Source: Pseudoneobacillus sp052180215 (GTDB lineage Bacteria; Bacillota; Bacilli; Bacillales; Cytobacillaceae). Taken from it: DNA of 64,000 nt. The notes beneath the pieces were generated by a model. That model did not search any database. It saw only the letters and a list, made by a program, of their open reading frames with translations, and was not told the DNA's origin. Of the stretch, positions 49,819 through 58,814 are shown piece by piece (the first letter of the stretch is position 1; every line of letters begins with the position of its first letter). The translations under genes and the position numbers were made by a program. Location of the stretch: assembly GCF_052180215.1 (NCBI RefSeq), contig NZ_CP197471.1:3506001-3570000 (forward strand), read 5' to 3'.

Positions 49819-50376
49819 TTAATAATGATAAAATCTTGGTGCTGGCCCCATCCGTTTTTCGTGGATTAAACCAATTAACCAAGGAACCATTACGAGGATA
49901 AAGAGGATAAAAGTAATAAGAAAGTTGGTTAAAAACGTTTTTTCTTTCCCAACAGACTCAGCGTACTTCTTAAAAAATTCCTCTGCTTGTTTATTTTGGA
50001 TGACATTAGGATTAGTTAAAAATTCATTCTTTTCTGCATCATAATAATAAAAGTCCTTTTTCTCGAAGGTAAACAAATGTCCTCTTATTTCTTCATAATC
50101 CGCAAGGGCTATGATAATGGTGGAAGGATAAACTTCTACCTTCTCTTCATTTTCTTCTGTTTTAGGATCATCCTGCTTAATAACCTTCGTTACATCCCCT
50201 TTAAATGAGATGACTTGTTCAAGTGAAACGGTATTTTCATGGTAATAAGTATTATCATTTTGGAGTTTTTTCTCCAATTCTTTTAAAAATGTGTCTGATT
50301 CCTTTGAGGTTGCGAAGACAAAGCTAGAAAATGTAAATAACAGGACAACTAAAAACAGTGAAACTGCTTGTTTCAT
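49819..50376 (-). CDS. Exported membrane-anchored protein, unknown function
   Basis: 185-residue protein with a signal peptide (KQAVSLFLVVLLFTFSSFVFA), a 125-residue extracellular part rich in Lys, Glu and Tyr, and a C-terminal membrane helix (NFLITFILFILVMVPWLIGLI) followed by a short basic tail. No catalytic motif or family recognised. Starts at ATG 50376 after AGGGGAAATTC. Nearest neighbours are YceI and a small membrane protein gene; no operon is clear. Confidence 0.65.
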   Translation of the reverse strand: MKQAVSLFLVVLLFTFSSFVFATSKESDTFLKELEKKLQNDNTYYHENTVSLEQVISFKGDVTKVIKQDDPKTEENEEKVEVYPSTIIIALADYEEIRGHLFTFEKKDFYYYDAEKNEFLTNPNVIQNKQAEEFFKKYAESVGKEKTFLTNFLITFILFILVMVPWLIGLIHEKRMGPAPRFYHY

Positions 50377-50471
50377 AGAATTTCCCCTCCCTTTTATACA
50401 AATTTATTACATTTTCACTATATTAATACTAAAATATGAAATTTGATTTTTTTCATTTTCAATTTTGGTAT

Positions 50472-50527
50472 AAAAAAAATAAGCTGTCTTCATAGTCATC
50501 AACAAGACGACTAGGAAGACAGCTTAT
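50472..50527 (-). terminator. Terminator after 63-aa membrane protein gene
   Basis: ATAAGCTGTCTTC/GAAGACAGCTTAT 13-bp perfect stem, then ATTTTTTTTA on the minus strand. Confidence 0.85.
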
Positions 50528-50534
50528 CAGTTGG

Positions 50535-50726
50535 TTATGACTTTGATTGATTATTTTCCCCTTGCGCTTCTCTTTTTCTTAAAAAGGGAAGCCCTTTACT
50601 ATTCATCACTAACCAAACCAGGATCGGAGAAATAAAATTTAATGCAAATATGAAAATAACAAAAGTCCAAATAAACCATTTGGTATTGAAAATATGGATA
50701 TACACCCAGGTATGATAAAAGTCCAT
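50535..50726 (-). CDS. Small membrane protein, 63 aa
   Basis: 63-residue protein with two hydrophobic segments (TKWFIWTFVIFIFALNF and SPILVWLVM) and a charged C-terminus. ATG 50726 follows AGAGGTTATGTG. No family recognised. Divergent from the germination operon and followed by a terminator. Confidence 0.6.
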   Translation of the reverse strand: MDFYHTWVYIHIFNTKWFIWTFVIFIFALNFISPILVWLVMNSKGLPFLRKREAQGENNQSKS

Positions 50727-50858
50727 CACATAACCTCTTTCTTCCTACTTTCATTCCTTTGTTATTATTCCCATAAAATGTGTCTTTTCAAACGAAATTT
50801 GAATAAGGAAAAGAAATAAGGAAATAAATGGAGTAGACAACCAAAGGGGGATGCCATC

Positions 50859-52511
50859 ATGCAGGAAAACAACCAAAGTGCTCTTCGGGCTCTCTTTAGT
50901 ATCCATTTAGATCATAATATTGAAGTGATTCATAACCTACTTGGAGATAGTGTCGATATTGTCAAAAGAGAATTTGTTTTTCATGGAAAAAAAGAGATAA
51001 AAGCAGTTTGTTTTTATACGGATGGATTGGTTAATACTCAAGGAGTCGAAAGACTAATTGAATATCTCATTTATAAAACGGCTGAATCTTCTAGAAGAAA
51101 CGAAATGATTCATGACTCAAACTTTACGGAAGAAATGATTAAACATTTAATTGTAAACCCATCCATTAAGGTTGTAAAAGTAGTAGAAGATGGAATTGAT
51201 GGAGTCCTTTCCGGGGATACATTAATTTTTCTAGACGGCTCCAATCAACCACTGTTATTGTCTTCGCGCGGCTGGGATACAAGGTCTGTTTCAGAGCCAG
51301 TAACGGAACAAGTTGTCAGAGGGGCTAGGGACGGTTTCACTGAAAATATTCGTTCAAATACTGCGTTAGTTAGACGACGTATTCGAAATCCTAATTTTCG
51401 GTTAGAAGCGATCAACTTAGGAAAAAAAACACAAACCGATATCAACATTGCTTACATCAAAGGAGTTGTAAGAGAAGGATTAGTTGAAGAGGTAAAAGAA
51501 CGTCTTAAAAAAATAAAAATCGATGCCATTTTAGAAAGTGGATATGTGGAAGAATTAATAGCGGATGCACCTTACTCCCCCTTTACAACTGTGCAAAGTA
51601 CGGAGAGACCAGATAAAGTAGCTGCAGAAATTCTTGAAGGGAAAGTCGCTATTTTTGTTGATAATACACCATTCGTTTTAGTTGTCCCAACTTACTTTTG
51701 GCAATACTTGCAAGCAAGTGATGACTATTATGCCAAATTTTATACCGGTTCCTTCTTTAGATTGGTTCGGTATTTTGCTTTTATCATTAGCCTTACTTTA
51801 CCGTCTATTTATGTCATGCTGGCAAGCTTTCATCAAGAAATGATTCCTACCCCACTTGCCTTAACCATTGCATCTGGTCGAGAAGTCGTACCTTTTCCTG
51901 TTTTACTAGAAGCTCTTATCATGGAGATTGCCTTTGAATTGATGAGAGAAGCAGGTTTACGAATGCCAAAACCCGTGGGACAAGCTGTGAGTATCGTAGG
52001 TTCATTGATCATCGGACAGGCTGCTGTTCAGGCGGGAATGGTTTCACCTTTTATGGTTATTGTTGTGGCGGTTACAGGGATTGCCTCTTTTGCGATTCCG
52101 AATTACGCAGCAAGTTTTTCGATTCGATTAATACGTTTTCCTTTACTACTAGCTTCTGGGACATTGGGATTATTAGGCTTTGCTGCTGCTTTTTCTATTC
52201 TGGCGATTCACGCTTTATCCATTCGGTCATTTGGTGAATCTTATTTAGCACCAGCAACACCATTCCAACCCTCCGATCAAAAGGATTCCATCATTCGTTT
52301 TCCTTGGTGGAAAATGGATAAACAGCCCCAATTAGCAGAAGGTAAAGAAGAACGTGTAGCGGATGATAGTCTTCCTTCTCCCAATCAGGAGGAAGATTCG
52401 ATTGAAGGATTGAAACAAAAAGAAAGTGACAATGATGATAATAAGAATAAAAAGACTAAAAAGAAGAGGAAACCTTCTTTCCGTAAAATCGGAAGGAGAG
52501 AAGAAGAATGA
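50859..52511 (+). CDS. Spore germination receptor subunit A (GerA family)
   Basis: 550-residue GerAA-type receptor subunit. Cytoplasmic N-domain to about residue 290, with the family motif (R)GARDGFTENIRSNTALVRRRIR; then four to five membrane helices (YFAFIISLTLPSIYVMLASF and others); basic/acidic low-complexity tail (NDDNKNKKTKKKRKP). Inner-membrane germinant sensing complex of the spore. RBS AAAGGGGGATGCC. First gene of an A-C-B operon; its stop overlaps the C gene's ATG. Germinant not predictable. Confidence 0.93.
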   Translation: MQENNQSALRALFSIHLDHNIEVIHNLLGDSVDIVKREFVFHGKKEIKAVCFYTDGLVNTQGVERLIEYLIYKTAESSRRNEMIHDSNFTEEMIKHLIVNPSIKVVKVVEDGIDGVLSGDTLIFLDGSNQPLLLSSRGWDTRSVSEPVTEQVVRGARDGFTENIRSNTALVRRRIRNPNFRLEAINLGKKTQTDINIAYIKGVVREGLVEEVKERLKKIKIDAILESGYVEELIADAPYSPFTTVQSTERPDKVAAEILEGKVAIFVDNTPFVLVVPTYFWQYLQASDDYYAKFYTGSFFRLVRYFAFIISLTLPSIYVMLASFHQEMIPTPLALTIASGREVVPFPVLLEALIMEIAFELMREAGLRMPKPVGQAVSIVGSLIIGQAAVQAGMVSPFMVIVVAVTGIASFAIPNYAASFSIRLIRFPLLLASGTLGLLGFAAAFSILAIHALSIRSFGESYLAPATPFQPSDQKDSIIRFPWWKMDKQPQLAEGKEERVADDSLPSPNQEEDSIEGLKQKESDNDDNKNKKTKKKRKPSFRKIGRREEE

Positions 52512-53698
52512 TGTTTAAAAGATGGATTTTACTATTCCTCACTATCCTCATCCTTACTGGCTGCGCAAGTAAAAGAGAGATAAATGAATTAGCTTTAGTT
52601 ATGGCTGTAGGATTAGATAAAGGCAAAGATGGCGGTGTTGAAATTACGGTTCAAATAGCGAGACCTGCTGATGCAAGAGGACAAACAGGTGCACCATCTG
52701 GGAATACAGGCGATCCAATATGGTCAGCATCTGCCGAAGGAAAAACGATTTTTGAAGCCATTCGAAATCTTGGCGAATTTTCAACCCGACGCATATTCTG
52801 GGCTCATAATTTTATTATCGTTATTAATGAAGACTTAGCAAAAGATGGGATTCAGGATATTTTAGATTTTTTCACACGAAACCCTGAACTGAGAATGAGA
52901 ACGTGGGTGACGGTTACACCTGACAAAGCGAAGGATATCGTCTCGACCATGACAGGATTGGAAATCATTCCTGGTGAAGCACTGGATAAACTTTTTAGAT
53001 ATAGTTCGATTACCTCTTCAGCACCTAAAACAGAATTACTTGAAATCCAAAGGGCCTACCTTAGTCAAAGTACAGAACCCGTAATCGCTAGAATAAAGCT
53101 AGTTGATCGGGGAGTGTCGAATAAAAAAGAAGGACAAGAGGGTTCCTACAAACAAGTAAAACTTTCAGGTGCAGGAGTAATTAAAGATTCGAAGTTAGTT
53201 GGTACCCTATCAGCTAAAGAAACAAAAGGGCTCCTCCCTTTTATTGAAAAAGTTGAATCGGGAGTAACCGTACTTAAATGTCCTAGTGACGATGAAAAAA
53301 CCATTACTCTAGAAACAATAAATGAAACATTTTCGGTCAAACCCAGCTATAAAAATAAAAGGCCGGCTTTTAAAGTAAAAATGGATGTTGAAACAAACCT
53401 TGTAGAGGCAGGTTGTCCGTTTTCACTTAAGAAGGAACACGAAGTGAATGAATTAGAAAAGGAATTGGAAAAGGAACTAAAAGGCAATATTGATGACGTG
53501 ATCAAGAAAGCACAAAAGGAATATAAAGCTGATTTCCTAGAGTTAGGAAAAGTGTTTAATAACAAATTTCCTGCAGAATGGAAGCAAATGAAAAATCATT
53601 GGGAACAAGAATTTGTCGATGCCAAAATTACGGTGGATGTAAACGCTGAAATAAAAAGTTCTGTGTTATTGTACAATCCAACAAAATCGGGAAAGTAA
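52508..53698 (+). CDS. Spore germination lipoprotein, Ger(x)C family
   Basis: 396-residue lipoprotein of the GerAC type: lipobox LILTGC with Cys20, then CASKREINELALVMAVGLDKG, IARPADARGQ, GKTIFEAIRNLGEFSTRRIFWAHN and the C-terminal three-domain region. Overlaps the A-subunit stop by ATGA. Placed second in the operon, unlike the A-B-C order of gerA itself. Anchored on the outside of the inner spore membrane. Confidence 0.93.
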   Translation: MMFKRWILLFLTILILTGCASKREINELALVMAVGLDKGKDGGVEITVQIARPADARGQTGAPSGNTGDPIWSASAEGKTIFEAIRNLGEFSTRRIFWAHNFIIVINEDLAKDGIQDILDFFTRNPELRMRTWVTVTPDKAKDIVSTMTGLEIIPGEALDKLFRYSSITSSAPKTELLEIQRAYLSQSTEPVIARIKLVDRGVSNKKEGQEGSYKQVKLSGAGVIKDSKLVGTLSAKETKGLLPFIEKVESGVTVLKCPSDDEKTITLETINETFSVKPSYKNKRPAFKVKMDVETNLVEAGCPFSLKKEHEVNELEKELEKELKGNIDDVIKKAQKEYKADFLELGKVFNNKFPAEWKQMKNHWEQEFVDAKITVDVNAEIKSSVLLYNPTKSGK

Positions 53699-53735
53699 CA
53701 CAATTGGCAAACACTAGAACTAGTGGGGTTAGAAA

Positions 53736-54842
53736 ATGAAGGTACAAATTACAAATGGTATGTATATGGCGCTAATTATCAATATGGTGTATGCCAAATC
53801 CATTGGATTGACTCAAGGGAGCATGTCTAGGGAAGTCGGAAGTGATAATTGGATTTCTACGTTAATAGCTAGTATTTTTGCTATGGTATTACTTTATTTA
53901 ACGGTTATCGTGAGTAGAAGATTACCTAAAAAGGACTTTCTCTCACAAGGAAAAGGATTAATCGGAAACCTGTCAGGGAGAATGCTGGGGTGTGTTTTTT
54001 TCATCTTCTTTTTAGGTGCTTTTGGTAGTGTTATGACAACATTTGTATACCATCTTAAAGATTATTTTTTACCAGATGCCCCCACCTGGATTTTTATTTT
54101 AGTTGCGATCATTGTAGGCAGTTACGGAATATACTTCGGCATTGAAGTCGTTGCTCGAATGGCATTAATCGGCGTTTTCTCGATTTTATTATTAAATATT
54201 TTACTGTTGTTAGGGTCAGTAGGACGATTTGATATTAACGAGCTCTTGCCTATTTTCCAGTCAGGTTTTTGGCCAGTTGTTCTTTCCAGCAGACACCATT
54301 TGGCCGATTGGTCTATGGTTATTATCATGGCTGGAATTATACTACCATTAGTTCGGCAACAAGATAAATGGGCTAGGTCAAGTCTGGCTGGAGTCGCTTT
54401 CGGAACCATTTTTATTATTATGTGGCCAATTTTAGAAACAGGGGTTTTGTCCGCAGAGGTAACAGGACAATATATTGTATCCTGTATGCAAATGGCTCGA
54501 AGTGCACAAATAGGTATTTACATCCACCGTTATGAAATGATCATGATCGCCTTTTTTGCTATTTCCATTCTAACTCAAATTATGATGACTTTGTTTTGTG
54601 CCTCTGTAAGTGTACAACGAATTTTCAATCTTAAAGATTATCGTACGATTATCATTCCTGTTTCCCTTTTATTTGGTCTTTATGGATACTGGATTGTAAA
54701 TGATCATCATAGAGCCATGAAAATAACTGAAAACCTGTGGGTGTATTTGGCATTATCTGTATCCATCTTAGTTCCCATATTGCTCTTTATATTAGGGTTT
54801 TTCTTTGGAAAGGAAAAGGAAAATATGCAATCTGAATCATAA
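53736..54842 (+). CDS. Spore germination permease subunit B (GerAB family)
   Basis: 368-residue GerAB/APC-like membrane protein with ten helices. N-terminal QITNGMYMALIINMVYAKSIG and the GSDNWISTLIASIF segment are typical of the family, which houses the germinant-binding pocket. Last gene of the operon; follows the lipoprotein gene by 37 bp and is followed by a terminator. ATG after GTGGGGTTAGAAA. Confidence 0.92.
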   Translation: MKVQITNGMYMALIINMVYAKSIGLTQGSMSREVGSDNWISTLIASIFAMVLLYLTVIVSRRLPKKDFLSQGKGLIGNLSGRMLGCVFFIFFLGAFGSVMTTFVYHLKDYFLPDAPTWIFILVAIIVGSYGIYFGIEVVARMALIGVFSILLLNILLLLGSVGRFDINELLPIFQSGFWPVVLSSRHHLADWSMVIIMAGIILPLVRQQDKWARSSLAGVAFGTIFIIMWPILETGVLSAEVTGQYIVSCMQMARSAQIGIYIHRYEMIMIAFFAISILTQIMMTLFCASVSVQRIFNLKDYRTIIIPVSLLFGLYGYWIVNDHHRAMKITENLWVYLALSVSILVPILLFILGFFFGKEKENMQSES

Positions 54843-54870
54843 GAGGTAACCAATTGCAGGTTACCTCTTT
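54841..54870 (+). terminator. Terminator of ger operon
   Basis: Perfect 11-bp AAGAGGTAACC/GGTTACCTCTT stem, AATTGCA loop, then TTTGC; overlaps the GerAB stop codon. Confidence 0.9.
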
Positions 54871-54995
54871 TTGCTATTTTTATGTATGTCTCTTTAACAC
54901 TAAAATTTCCAATTTTTCTCTGCTTACAGTATAATTTTTTTAAATGCTTTCAGGCATTTTAAATAGTCGGAAATTTCTTTAGGGAGAGAAAGCAT

Positions 54996-55847
54996 ATGCA
55001 TAAAAATGAATCCTTATATCATTACATCATCAGCCATGCAACGGAATTAACAACGATATGGATTAACTCTTTAAATTCAAACACATCTTCCATCTATTCC
55101 GTACATTCCGACATAAATATTTTATCCAAACTAAAAGAGCAAAATCGCCATTTTATTGAAAGTGTCAGTAAAATATTTATTGAAGACAAAGAAACATTTT
55201 TTCTTCATTTCCATGAGTGGGTTGTGACTGTAGCACGTGACCGTGTGAAATCCAATACTCCCATTACCGAGGTTATTACCCAATTCAATCGTTTTAGAAC
55301 CTTTTATTGGGAGATGATTGAGAAATTCTGTAAAGAATATGAAGCAAATATTAGTCATCAAGATATCCTGCTGTGGAGCAAAGTCATTAATCAAGCTTTT
55401 GATGAATACATTCAAGCCTTTATTACTCAATATCAACGTTTTACTAGCCACAAACTCGAGACCCAGCAGGCAACCATAACGGAATTAACGATACCGGTTA
55501 TTCCAATTACAGAGGAAATTGCAGTGCTTCCATTAATTGGTGATATTGATTCCTTCCGGGCGACATTACTTAGAGAAAACACACTGTTTCAGTGCAGCGA
55601 GAAAAAGATTAGTCATTTGTTTATTGATTTTTCTGGGGTTGCGATTCTAGATAAGATGATTGCCCATCATCTCTTTCAATTAATATATGCTCTAAAATTA
55701 CTTGGCATTGAGACTACCCTTTCAGGAATGAGCCCTCAAGTAGCCAAAATTTCTAACGAGCTAGGTATTGATTTCCGAGATATCACTATCAAACCAAACC
55801 TAGCTAAAGCCCTAGCACCACTTGGCCTAACCCCTGCAAGTAAATAA
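54996..55847 (+). CDS. RsbR-type stressosome protein (STAS domain)
   Basis: 283-residue RsbR paralogue: N-terminal non-haem globin-like domain (1-~150), linker helix, C-terminal STAS domain (~165-280) with IPVIPITEEIAVLPLIGDIDS, LFIDFSGVAILDKMIAHHLF and LKLLGIETTLSGMSP. The two Thr phosphorylated in RsbRA (34 residues apart) correspond here to Ser in GDIDS and Lys in ILDKM, so the second site is lost. RBS AGGGAGAGAAAG. Single-gene unit; probably a stressosome component tuning sigma-B. Confidence 0.85.
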   Translation: MHKNESLYHYIISHATELTTIWINSLNSNTSSIYSVHSDINILSKLKEQNRHFIESVSKIFIEDKETFFLHFHEWVVTVARDRVKSNTPITEVITQFNRFRTFYWEMIEKFCKEYEANISHQDILLWSKVINQAFDEYIQAFITQYQRFTSHKLETQQATITELTIPVIPITEEIAVLPLIGDIDSFRATLLRENTLFQCSEKKISHLFIDFSGVAILDKMIAHHLFQLIYALKLLGIETTLSGMSPQVAKISNELGIDFRDITIKPNLAKALAPLGLTPASK

Positions 55848-55860
55848 CATATACATTTTA

Positions 55861-55917
55861 CCGCTTTAAAGCGCCGGGGGTCAGACCCCCGATGCGTTAA
55901 AGCGGTAAAGTTTTTTT
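55861..55917. repeat. GC-rich dispersed palindrome acting as terminator
   Basis: ACCGCTTTAAAGCGCCGGGGGTC and GACCCCCGATGCGTTAAAGCGGT pair around a 1-base centre, then AAAGTTTTTTT. Same core as 60106-60155. GGGGGTCAGACCCCC palindromes are common in Bacillus intergenic DNA; here convergent genes flank it. Confidence 0.85.
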
Positions 55918-55953
55918 ACTTTTGTTTTGTATGTTTTTTGTTTGATTTTTGTG

Positions 55954-56247
55954 TTATTTTTTTTGATGTTGAGGGTATTTTCCGACTAGGTGGATGGCGC
56001 TTATGATTCGTTTATTGATCCATTTTCGGTTTTCGTTGGTATTCAATTGCTCAAATACTCTTTTCCGTCCTTCATCTGTTGTTACATAATGACTGGGCAG
56101 TGTATTTAAACTAAGTGCGACAATATCATTCAGGCATTTTTGACATTGGCAAAAGGTTTGATATTCTGGCCCAAGCATTAGGACTTTCACTAAGGTAGTA
56201 ACTACTTCTTCCATCGCATTTACATAATCCTTCTCCAATTTCACCAC
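55954..56247 (-). CDS. ComFB-family protein
   Basis: 97-residue protein resembling late competence protein ComFB: CQCQKCLNDIVALSLNTLPSHYVTTDEG contains the paired CxC/xxC cysteines and the LN.LP..YV motif of the family. A zinc-binding role for the cysteines is likely. In B. subtilis comFB lies between comFA and comFC; here it stands alone, so it may be unrelated to DNA uptake. Start GTG 56247 is uncertain; no clear RBS. Confidence 0.75.
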   Translation of the reverse strand: MVKLEKDYVNAMEEVVTTLVKVLMLGPEYQTFCQCQKCLNDIVALSLNTLPSHYVTTDEGRKRVFEQLNTNENRKWINKRIISAIHLVGKYPQHQKK

Positions 56248-56455
56248 ACCACTTTCTATGTTCCTTCCTTACAAACACTCTTATACATGTTCCACAACCT
56301 ATAGTCTTTCCATTCTATTGGCTAAATAGGGCTTATTAAATAAAAAACTTACCAATCAAAATCCAATAAATATCTTGAAACAGTATATTTTAGGCTGTTT
56401 TTTCAAAAAGTATTATAGTCTTTGTATCCTAATTAACGGAAATGGAAGTGAAATC

Positions 56456-56707
56456 ATGGACCAAACTTTAGGATTTCTTAGGGAGACGTTGTCAAACTAT
56501 ACTGAACAGTATACCATTGGTCAACGAATTTATGAAAAAGTAACAAAAGGAAAATTTTCTTCTGAAGGCGAGTTTGTACGAAATCTTTCCACGGAAGAAA
56601 TTGATTTTCTCAATAAAATTCTTCCGGATGAAATTCAATATGCCAAGGATGAACGAGATCAAAAACGAGCCCATGAACTAAACGAAGTCTACGAATTATT
56701 ATTTTAA
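56456..56707 (+). CDS. csgA: CsgA-like sporulation protein
   Basis: 83-residue acidic helical protein MDQTLGFLRETLSNYTEQYTI... ending RAHELNEVYELLF. It matches what I recall of CsgA, a sigma-G-dependent small acid-soluble spore protein of 82 residues. ATG 56456 follows GGAAGTGAAATC; the longer frame is without RBS. Monocistronic or with the next gene 55 bp on. No promoter assigned. Confidence 0.65.
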   Translation: MDQTLGFLRETLSNYTEQYTIGQRIYEKVTKGKFSSEGEFVRNLSTEEIDFLNKILPDEIQYAKDERDQKRAHELNEVYELLF

Positions 56708-56762
56708 TCATCGTATTGCAGGAATAGATAAAATTCATTTACAAATGATTGGAGAGTTAGAC

Positions 56763-56981
56763 ATGGCTAATAAAAATACACCTGATAAAGAAAATTTAAA
56801 TCTTGCTGGAAGATACTATGAAGTGGAGGATTACAGTAAAAATGATGAGTTATCCTCTGGATTAGCTACTACTCATGAACAAGTAAGTGATACTTATATG
56901 GAAGGCGAAATAATGCCTGTGATCGAGAATGTTAACGGGAAGGACCTTAACATTCCTGAAAATGGGTATAAGACTGAATAG
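56763..56981 (+). CDS. YozQ-like DUF4025 protein, 72 aa
   Basis: 72-residue polar protein with YEVEDYSKNDELSSGLATTHEQVSDTYMEG, the DUF4025/YozQ core. ATG 56763 after GGAGAGTTAGAC. Function unknown; members are small Bacillus-specific proteins, often sporulation associated. Terminator follows. Confidence 0.75.
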   Translation: MANKNTPDKENLNLAGRYYEVEDYSKNDELSSGLATTHEQVSDTYMEGEIMPVIENVNGKDLNIPENGYKTE

Positions 56982-56989
56982 AAAAAAAA

Positions 56990-57026
56990 AGAGAAACAGC
57001 TCCTACTTAGAAGCTGTTTCTCTTTT
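56990..57026. terminator. Bidirectional terminator
   Basis: Perfect 12-bp AGAGAAACAGCT/AGCTGTTTCTCT stem with A and T runs on either side. Confidence 0.9.
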
Positions 57027-57784
57027 TAATCCTCATCCTTTTCAACATAAGGATCATGCTCGTATGCAGGTAAATCCCCAAAGGTTGTCATAATCCCTTC
57101 CTCATCTAATGCTTCTTCATATCTTTCATGCTGTGAGTTAGGATAAACGGTAACATTTTTTCCATACATATCATTGCCTATAAAATTTTCAAAGTCTTCT
57201 ACATAGCCTATATTTTCTAAGGGCTCTATATTTGTATCATTATAGTGGTCGATTGGGATGTTAAAATCAGACGGGGTTTCTGAGGTACCCCATTGCGCTA
57301 CTTCTTGCCAGGAATCCTCTGCATCATAAGCTACATCCTCATCTTTTTCGTCCATATCAAATTTACCAAATGGAGTCATTAAGACCCCTTCTTCAAGTGG
57401 TCTTTTATGGGAAATATGTTGATCTGGACTGTGTTCCTTACAGTAAGTTGTAGTCGGGAGTGCTTCCAATCTTTCTGATGATATTTCTTTATTACATACC
57501 TGACAAATGCCGTAGGTGCCTTTGTCCATGGCTGACAATGCTTGATTAATATTCTCGAGCTCTAACTTATAATGTTCCTCTAAGGCAATATCTTTTTCTC
57601 GTTCATAAAGAGCCGTCCCTTCATCGGCTGGATGGTTATCATAACTCGATAATTCACCCATCGCTTCGTGAAAATGCCCTCTATTTAGTCCAAAGTTATC
57701 ATTTTGTTCTAGACCTTCTTCTAAACGTGTTTTTTCATCCAGTAAATAAGCTTTGAGCTCAGAAAGTTTCGCTGATGAAAGCAT
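57026..57784 (-). CDS. yteA: YteA-type DksA/TraR zinc-finger protein
   Basis: 252-residue protein. Residues ~1-90 are a coiled-coil hairpin (LKAYLLDEKTRLEEGLEQN...); residues ~93-120 carry a DksA/TraR-like finger CQVCNKEISSERLEALPTTTYCKEH (C-x2-C-x17-C, then His in place of the last Cys). The C-terminal half is acidic with conserved FNIPIDHYN and MTTFGDLPAYEHDPYVEKDE. Matches B. subtilis YteA, a sporulation-related protein. RBS AAGGGGTAACG. Confidence 0.85.
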   Translation of the reverse strand: MLSSAKLSELKAYLLDEKTRLEEGLEQNDNFGLNRGHFHEAMGELSSYDNHPADEGTALYEREKDIALEEHYKLELENINQALSAMDKGTYGICQVCNKEISSERLEALPTTTYCKEHSPDQHISHKRPLEEGVLMTPFGKFDMDEKDEDVAYDAEDSWQEVAQWGTSETPSDFNIPIDHYNDTNIEPLENIGYVEDFENFIGNDMYGKNVTVYPNSQHERYEEALDEEGIMTTFGDLPAYEHDPYVEKDED

Positions 57785-57940
57785 TTCGTTACCCCTTTCG
57801 GTATTTCATCTTATACAACATTAAATGCTATATGTATTATTGTTCCATTACCTTCGGTGAACCATTCAACAAATAAATTTCGCATAGAAAACTTGATTTT
57901 GAAAAAAATAAGAAAAATACCTTACACTAAGGAGAATCCT

Positions 57941-58105
57941 ATGGTTAACGAAAACTTTGATAAATTCAGCGAAGTACAAAAAAAACATCAGGGCGTCTAT
58001 ATCGGTGGCAAGGACCAACCGCCGGGCCTAAATGATGAAGAATACAATAATCAAGACAATACAGATAAATCAGTAGGTGCTACTGGTCGTAAATGGAGAG
58101 GGTAA
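57941..58105 (+). CDS. Small polar protein, 54 aa
   Basis: 54-residue hydrophilic protein MVNENFDKFSEVQKKHQGVY..., ending SVGATGRKWRG; rich in Asp, Asn and Lys. ATG 57941 follows AAGGAGAATCCT. No family recognised; resembles short Bacillus spore or stress peptides. Followed by a strong terminator after a 60-bp gap. Confidence 0.6.
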   Translation: MVNENFDKFSEVQKKHQGVYIGGKDQPPGLNDEEYNNQDNTDKSVGATGRKWRG

Positions 58106-58160
58106 TATTTCCGTTATTTGATGAAAAATATTTCGGTTGATTTAGCGAGCAAGATCATAA

Positions 58161-58200
58161 AAAAGTAATGGCTGATTCACTTATTGAATCAGCCATTTTT
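58161..58200. terminator. Bidirectional terminator
   Basis: Perfect 13-bp AATGGCTGATTCA/TGAATCAGCCATT stem, CTTAT loop and T run. Confidence 0.9.
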
Positions 58201-58208
58201 GTAATCGA

Positions 58209-58415
58209 TCAGCCGCCAAAGAAGAAATCAAGTACATTACTAGCGGTGGAGGAGTTCTTATTATAAAATTCGGAGTACCCACAATTTTTACAAAAAACCA
58301 CTAAAAAGCGATTGTTTTGTATATCAAACATTTTCGATAAACCTGTTCCTGTCATCGCTACTTCCTTTGTTCCCGCTTCTTTGCTGCCACATTTTATACA
58401 CCCTTTGTCACTCAT
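58209..58415 (-). CDS. Zinc-ribbon protein, 68 aa
   Basis: 68-residue protein with two CxxC knuckles: CIKCGSKEAG at the start and FCKNCGYSEFY near residue 42; between them an MTGTGLSKMFDIQNN segment. C-terminus NVLDFFFGG is hydrophobic. Zinc-ribbon fold of the small nucleic-acid-binding type common in Bacillus. ATG 58415 after GAGGTGGCTTAT. Confidence 0.78.
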   Translation of the reverse strand: MSDKGCIKCGSKEAGTKEVAMTGTGLSKMFDIQNNRFLVVFCKNCGYSEFYNKNSSTASNVLDFFFGG

Positions 58416-58504
58416 TATAAGCCACCTCACCTTTCTTTATGTCTTATTTACGATTTGACAGTGAATTGGTTTCAGAAAACTATGTACTATTTCTTCTTAA
58501 GATA

Positions 58505-58547
58505 AAAAAAGGACTAACTGGTATTACCCAATTAGCCGCCTTTTTAT
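58505..58547 (-). terminator. Terminator after YjcZ gene
   Basis: Minus strand GGCGGCTAATTGG pairs with CCAGTTAGTCC (wobbles) around GTAATA, then TTTTTTT. Confidence 0.7.
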
Positions 58548-58554
58548 CAAAATC

Positions 58555-58683
58555 TTAAACCCAAGCAGCTCCTACAATAATAAGTAGGATAAATAATACA
58601 ACGATTAGAACAAATCCACCGCCGTAACCGCCACCGTAGCCATAGCCACCATATCCACAGCCATATCCAAATCCTCCGAACAT
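58555..58683 (-). CDS. YjcZ family sporulation protein, 42 aa
   Basis: 42-residue peptide MFGGFGYGCGYGGYGYGGGY... followed by a single membrane helix (FVLIVVLFILLIIVGAAWV). Gly/Tyr-rich N-terminus plus C-terminal helix is the YjcZ-type pattern of small sporulation membrane peptides. ATG 58683 after GGAGGTGTACGTT. The coding strand composition is clearly biased, and the RBS is excellent. Confidence 0.9.
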   Translation of the reverse strand: MFGGFGYGCGYGGYGYGGGYGGGFVLIVVLFILLIIVGAAWV

Positions 58684-58775
58684 AACGTACACCTCCTTTA
58701 AAATATAGGAAAACGTCTCCCTTTAATATATGAAGCACACAAAAATTGGTTTGGGTCATTTTGATTTTTTTATCA

Positions 58776-58803
58776 ACAAAAAAACCCTTCTACTCAAAGG
58801 GCT
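58776..58803 (-). terminator. Terminator after Spo0E-type gene
   Basis: CCCTT/AAGGG stem followed by TTTTTTTG on the minus strand. Confidence 0.65.
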
Positions 58804-58814
58804 TCAAAAATAAA

